The notes beneath the pieces are model-generated. The model was not told where the DNA came from. It did no database searches and saw only the letters and a program-made list of their open reading frames with translations. The position numbers and the translations under genes were made by a program. From NCBI GenBank assembly GCA_036506275.1, contig DASXSB010000039.1:76670-140669 (forward strand): a stretch of 64,000 nt of DNA, read 5' to 3'. Of the stretch, positions 60,166-64,000 are shown in pieces. Within the stretch, counting starts at the first letter, position 1, and every line of letters begins with the position of its first letter. Source of the DNA: DASXSB01 sp036506275 (lineage in GTDB: Bacteria; Methylomirabilota; Methylomirabilia; Rokubacteriales; CSP1-6).

Positions 60166-61709
60166 GCGTCGACCCCGCCGCTCAGCTCCGCCACGAGCTG
60201 CGCACACCGCTGAACCACATCATCGGCTACACCGAGATGCTGCTCGAGGAGCTGGACGCCGGCGCCAAGACCGAGCTGGCCGCGGAGCTCAGCGTGTTGC
60301 GGACGGACGCCCGCCAGCTCCTGGCCCTGCTGAACGACGTCCTCGCCCGCGGGCAAGCGTCGCCGCCCGACCTCGCCGCCGCTCGCGGCACGCTCGGGCC
60401 AGCTCTCGACCGCGTGCGCGCCGCCGCGGACAGCGTGCGTCGGCAGGGGGCGGCCGTCGGCGCCGAGACCGTGCTTGCCGACCTGGACCGCATCCGCGCG
60501 GCTACCGGCCGTCTGGAGGAGTTGCTCAGTCACGCCGGCGCCCCGTCGAGCCACGGCGTTACGCCGGGCAGCGAGGCCGCGTCCGGCGAGCCGACCGCGG
60601 GTCGGGGCGTGATCCTGGTCGTGGACGACATCGAGGAGAACCGCGACATGCTGGCGCGCCGACTCCGGCGCCAGCGGTACGAGGTCCTGACCGCCGCCGG
60701 CGGACGGGCGGCGCTCGACGTGCTTGCGTCGAGGCCGGTGGATCTCGTCCTCCTCGACGTCATGATGCCGGATCTCGACGGCGTCGCCGTCCTCCAGCGC
60801 ATGAAGCAGGAACCCGCGCTGCGGGACATTCCGGTGCTGATGATCTCCGCGCTCGATGAGCTGGACAGCGTGGCGCGCTGCATCCAGCTCGGTGCCGAGG
60901 ATTATCTGGGCAAGCCGTTCGAGCCGGTGCTGCTCCAGGCCCGCGTGGGCGCGTGCCTGGAAAAGAAGCGGCTGCACGACCGCGAAGTGGAGCACCGCCG
61001 CGAGCTGGCGGCGTTGAACGAGACCCTGGAGCGCCGCGTCGCCGAGCAGGTGGCGCAGCTCGAACGGCTCGGCCGTCTCAAGCGCTTCTTCTCGCCGGCC
61101 CTGGCGGAGGCCATCGTCGCCGGTGGCGCCGACGACCCGCTCCGCACGCATCGACGCGAGGTCACCGTGGTGTTCGTCGACCTGCGCGGGTTCACCGCGT
61201 TCGCCGAGACCGCCGAGCCCGAAGAGGTCATGGCCGTGCTGCGCGAGTATCACGCCGAGATGGGCCGCCTGATTCTCGAGCACGAGGGCACGCTGGAACG
61301 ATTCGCCGGCGACGGCATCATGATCTTCTTCAACGATCCCGTCGAAGTACCGGACCCCGCGCCGCGGGCGATCCGCATGGCGGTGGCGATGCGCGATCGA
61401 GTGACTACGCTCGCCGCCGGGTGGCGCAAGCGCGGCTGGGATCTCGGTGTCGGCATCGGCATCGCGCAGGGCTATGCGACGATCGGCGCCATCGGCTTCG
61501 AGGGACGGGTGGACTACGGCGCGATCGGGACCGTCACAAACCTGGCATCGCGGCTGTGCGGGGAGGCGGAAGCCGGGACGATCCTCGTGTCGGCGCGGGT
61601 CGCCGCCGCTGTCGAGGACATGATCGAGGCCGAACACGTGGGGCCGCTGGCGCTGAAGGGCCTGGCGCGGCCGGTGGCGGCGGTCAATGTCCGCGGTCTC
61701 CGGCATTGA
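60162..61709 (+). CDS. DHp-receiver-class III nucleotide cyclase protein
   Basis: A 515-residue signalling protein. Residues 1-60 hold a HisKA-type helix with His11 in [19 protein letters not shown], but no ATP-binding domain follows; it instead goes to a receiver (about 148-265; Asp199 in LVLLDVMMPDLDG), a coiled coil (LAALNETLERRVAEQVAQLE) and a class III cyclase domain (about 336-515). Cyclase metal residues are in VVFVDLRGFTAF and FAGDGIMIFFND, with GAIGTVTNLASRL the substrate/turnover motif. The product is cAMP or cGMP. Probably His11 accepts phosphate from the receiver gene upstream and controls cyclase output. Confidence 0.92.
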   Translation: MSVDPAAQLRHELRTPLNHIIGYTEMLLEELDAGAKTELAAELSVLRTDARQLLALLNDVLARGQASPPDLAAARGTLGPALDRVRAAADSVRRQGAAVGAETVLADLDRIRAATGRLEELLSHAGAPSSHGVTPGSEAASGEPTAGRGVILVVDDIEENRDMLARRLRRQRYEVLTAAGGRAALDVLASRPVDLVLLDVMMPDLDGVAVLQRMKQEPALRDIPVLMISALDELDSVARCIQLGAEDYLGKPFEPVLLQARVGACLEKKRLHDREVEHRRELAALNETLERRVAEQVAQLERLGRLKRFFSPALAEAIVAGGADDPLRTHRREVTVVFVDLRGFTAFAETAEPEEVMAVLREYHAEMGRLILEHEGTLERFAGDGIMIFFNDPVEVPDPAPRAIRMAVAMRDRVTTLAAGWRKRGWDLGVGIGIAQGYATIGAIGFEGRVDYGAIGTVTNLASRLCGEAEAGTILVSARVAAAVEDMIEAEHVGPLALKGLARPVAAVNVRGLRH

Positions 61710-61781
61710 ACGAGGGACGGTGCTCCGCGATCCCGCGCTCCGCGATGCCGCCAGGTCGTCGATTGCGATAAGCTTCCCGCC

Positions 61782-62669
61782 ATGACGGTCTCCATCCGCC
61801 AGATCCACCCCGTGTTCGTCGGCGAGGTGTCGGGGATCGACATCGGCAGCCCGCTCTCCCGCGACGAGGTCGCGGCGGTCGAGGCCGGGATGGACCGCTA
61901 CGCCGTGCTCGTGTTCCATGATCAGAAGATCAGCGACGAGCAGCAGATCGCGTTCAGCCGGAACTTCGGCGCCATCGAGGACGCGCGCGGCGGCAACATC
62001 ACGCGCCCGGAGGACAAGCGGCTCCAGGTCGGCATGAACGACGTGTCCAACCTCGGCCGCGACGGGCAGCCGTTGCCGCGCGACTCCCGCCAGCGCCTGT
62101 TCAACCTCGGCAACATGCTCTGGCACTCGGACAGCTCCTTCCGCCCCATCCCCGCCAAGTACTCGATCCTGTCGGCGCGGGTGGTGAATCCGACCGGCGG
62201 CAACACCGAGTTCGCCGACATGCGCGCGGCCTACGACGCCCTCGACGCCGCCACCCGGGCGCAGATCGAGGATCTCGTGTGCGAGCATTCGCTGATGTAT
62301 TCCCGCGGCTCCCTCGGCATGCTCGACTACTCCGAGGAAGAGCGCGCGCTGTTCCGGCCCGTGCGCCAGCGCCTCGTGCGCACGCATCCCGTCACCGGTC
62401 GCAAGTCGCTCTATCTCTCCTCCCACGCCGGCGGCATCGTCGGCATGCCGATGCCGGAAGCGCGCATCCTCCTCCGCGAACTCACCGAGCACGCCACGCA
62501 GCCGCAGTTCGTCTACGTCCATCGCTGGCGGCCGTGGGATCTCGTCATGTGGGACAACCGCCAGATGATGCACCGCGTGCGCCGCTACGACGAGAGCGAG
62601 CCGCGCGACATGCGACGCACGACGGTGGCGGGCGAGGCGCCCACGGTGGCGCAGGTCTCGACGGGGTAG
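61782..62669 (+). CDS. TfdA/TauD-family 2-oxoglutarate dioxygenase, second copy
   Basis: A 295-residue paralogue of the enzyme at 32478-33359, with ligands in MLWHSDSSF and NRQMMHRVRR, and RDMRRTT for 2-oxoglutarate. Differences cluster near 66-95 (RGGNITRPEDKRLQVGMNDV) and at 160-180, a region likely to contact substrate. It would hydroxylate an ether- or sulfonate-type compound. It starts 72 bases after the cyclase gene and precedes the AceE-like gene by 15 bases. Confidence 0.94.
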   Translation: MTVSIRQIHPVFVGEVSGIDIGSPLSRDEVAAVEAGMDRYAVLVFHDQKISDEQQIAFSRNFGAIEDARGGNITRPEDKRLQVGMNDVSNLGRDGQPLPRDSRQRLFNLGNMLWHSDSSFRPIPAKYSILSARVVNPTGGNTEFADMRAAYDALDAATRAQIEDLVCEHSLMYSRGSLGMLDYSEEERALFRPVRQRLVRTHPVTGRKSLYLSSHAGGIVGMPMPEARILLRELTEHATQPQFVYVHRWRPWDLVMWDNRQMMHRVRRYDESEPRDMRRTTVAGEAPTVAQVSTG

Positions 62670-62684
62670 GCGTATCGCCGCGCC

Positions 62685-64000
62685 GTGACCGAGCTCGAAG
62701 TCCTCCACTCCATCCAGAAGCGGTTGCTCTGGCTCTCCACCTGGATGGTGCACCACGCCAATTCCGTACGTCCGAGCGCGGACGGCACGAAGGTCGGTGG
62801 CCATCAGGCCTCGTCGGCGTCGGTCATCAGCCTTCTCACCGCGCTCTACTTCAAGGCGCTGGGGCCCGACGATCTTTTCGCGGTGAAGGCGCACGCGGCG
62901 CCGGCGTTCTACGCCGCGCAGTTCCTGCGTGGCCGCCTCGACGGCGCCGCTCTCCGCCGTCTGCGCGAGTTCGGCGGGCTGCAGGCCTATCCGAGCCGGC
63001 GGAAGAATCCCGACGTCGTCGATCTCTCGACGGGCTCGATGGGGCTCGGGGCCGTGCAAGCGACCTTCGGCGCCCTCGCCACGCGCTACCTCGTCGATCA
63101 CGGCGCTGAGGTGCGGTCGGAACGGATGATCGTCATGGTCGGCGACGCCGAGCTCGACGAGGGCAACGTGTGGGAGGCGCTCGCGGAGGAGACGATTGCA
63201 CGGCTCGACGATGTGCTGTGGATCGTCGACGTCAACCGCCAGAGCCTCGACCGCATCGTCCCCGACGCGCGCGCGCGACAGCTCCCCGCGCTCTTCGCGG
63301 CGTTCGGCTGGCGCGTGATCGAGCTGCGCTGGGGCAGCCGGCTCTCCGCGCTCTTCGCGCGTCCGGGCGGGGCCGCGCTCCGCGCTCGCCTCGCCGAGAT
63401 GCCCTACGCGCAGTATCAGAGCGTGCTCCGCCTGCCTCCCGCCGCCATCCGCAAGACGCTCGCCACCGGCGCCGACGGCGGCGCCGCCATCGATCGCATG
63501 CTCGCCGACGTGCCGGATGACACGCTGCCCGCGCTCGTCGCCGACCTCGGCGGACACGATCTCGGGGCCATCCTCGCCGCGCTGGAAGAGGCGCGACGCG
63601 AGCGCGGCCGCCCCACCGTCATCCTTGCCCACACGATCAAGGGCTGGGGGCTGCCGCTCGCCGCTGATCCGCTGAATCACACCGCGCTGCTCACGTCGGC
63701 GCAGATCGAAACCCTGCGGGAGGCGCTCGGTGTCGAGCGCGGCCACGAGTGGGATGGATTCGCCGCTGACAGCGACGAAGCGCGCTGGATCGGCCGCCTG
63801 CCGCCGCTCTTCGCCCCGCCCCCCGCCGCGCCCGCGCCCGCGGTGCCGGCCACGATCGGCGAGACGTATCCCGACGAGTGCTCGACGCAAGAAGCGTTCG
63901 GACGCATCCTCGGCGCCCTCGCGCGACAACCGGTGGCGGAGAGCATCGTCACCGTCTCCGCCGACGTCGCCGTCACCACGCATCTGGCGGGGTGGATCAA
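62685..64000 (+). CDS. AceE/transketolase-like E1 enzyme, 3' end outside window
   Basis: The first 438 residues of a homodimeric thiamin enzyme. Opening KVGGHQASSASVISLLTALYF is the AceE-like HxHxSSA region; DLFAVKAHAAPAFYAAQFLR and VVDLSTGSMGLGAVQATFGAL carry the GSMGLG feature shared with pyruvate dehydrogenase E1. The ThDP motif is MVGDAELDEGNVWEAL with VDVNRQSLD. ILAHTIKGWGLPLA follows. The second half (pyrimidine domain) has begun (TQEAFGRILGALA) when the window ends. GTG start. This is a different kind of E1 from the alpha/beta subunits earlier in the window. Confidence 0.88.
   Translation, partial: MTELEVLHSIQKRLLWLSTWMVHHANSVRPSADGTKVGGHQASSASVISLLTALYFKALGPDDLFAVKAHAAPAFYAAQFLRGRLDGAALRRLREFGGLQAYPSRRKNPDVVDLSTGSMGLGAVQATFGALATRYLVDHGAEVRSERMIVMVGDAELDEGNVWEALAEETIARLDDVLWIVDVNRQSLDRIVPDARARQLPALFAAFGWRVIELRWGSRLSALFARPGGAALRARLAEMPYAQYQSVLRLPPAAIRKTLATGADGGAAIDRMLADVPDDTLPALVADLGGHDLGAILAALEEARRERGRPTVILAHTIKGWGLPLAADPLNHTALLTSAQIETLREALGVERGHEWDGFAADSDEARWIGRLPPLFAPPPAAPAPAVPATIGETYPDECSTQEAFGRILGALARQPVAESIVTVSADVAVTTHLAGWI

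Noticed and set aside
59862..63983. Minus-strand open frame of 1373 codons opposite the receiver, cyclase and dioxygenase genes
   Set aside because: It is a GC-driven shadow: its residues are His/Arg/Asp/Gly-rich without motifs, while the plus strand codes for recognised proteins over the whole stretch.

Overview
This is a very GC-rich, gene-dense bacterial chromosome segment with no rRNA, tRNA, CRISPR array, transposase or phage gene that I could recognise. The gene mix fits a soil or subsurface heterotroph: many peptide/opine-type ABC binding proteins, Tat-exported lipid- or sugar-binding proteins, 2-oxoglutarate dioxygenases, Uma2 and DUF2934 proteins, an ECF42 sigma factor and multi-GAF kinases. 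It resembles Rokubacteria/Methylomirabilota-type metagenome assemblies, but the taxon is an inference from style and not from a marker gene. Neighbouring genes very often overlap by 4 bp (GTGA or ATGA), so many are translationally coupled.

Layout. 1-5.8 kb: an OmpR-type two-component system facing a small DUF1344/AraC locus across a mirror-image operator of 11-bp repeats, followed by a truncated efflux adaptor, a frameshifted secreted protein, an NRAMP-like transporter, a small lipoprotein and a DUF2934 protein. 5.8-8.1 kb: a 38-residue microprotein with its own terminator, then an ECF42 sigma factor with its YCII/DGPF partner and a matching ECF promoter. 8-16.5 kb: catabolic enzymes (PIG-L deacetylase, MaoC-like hydratase, monooxygenase, SDR, aldo-keto reductase, isopropylmalate-dehydrogenase-like enzyme), two solitary family-5 binding proteins and a perfect 31-bp inverted repeat. 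16.5-22.5 kb: an E1-alpha subunit, a sugar-type ABC importer without ATPase, a cupin and a zinc alcohol dehydrogenase. 22.8-31.5 kb: a haloacetate-dehalogenase-like hydrolase, a TrpX-like binding protein, a PadR operon with a clear promoter/operator, D-threonine-aldolase-like enzyme and a Dpp-type importer.

31.7-40.3 kb: lactonase, TfdA/TauD dioxygenase, CBS and Uma2 proteins, then a tight co-directional run of lipase, E1-beta, E2 (with two subunit-binding domains), a single-chain fusion of the type VI sheath proteins TssB and TssC with no other secretion gene nearby, and a basic Ala-rich protein. 40.3-51.8 kb: an overlapping operon of FAD oxidase, binding protein and UbiB-like kinase, then assorted metabolic enzymes and a frameshifted MFS transporter.

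51.8-61.7 kb holds the most striking locus: a 2659-residue hybrid histidine kinase with twelve tandem GAF domains and two receivers, overlapped by a single-domain receiver and by a DHp-receiver-class III cyclase protein. Together these look like a many-input phosphorelay ending in cyclic nucleotide synthesis. The window closes with a second TfdA/TauD paralogue and the start of an AceE/transketolase-like gene.

The best candidates for something undescribed are the orphan TssB-TssC fusion inside a dehydrogenase operon and the twelve-GAF phosphorelay.
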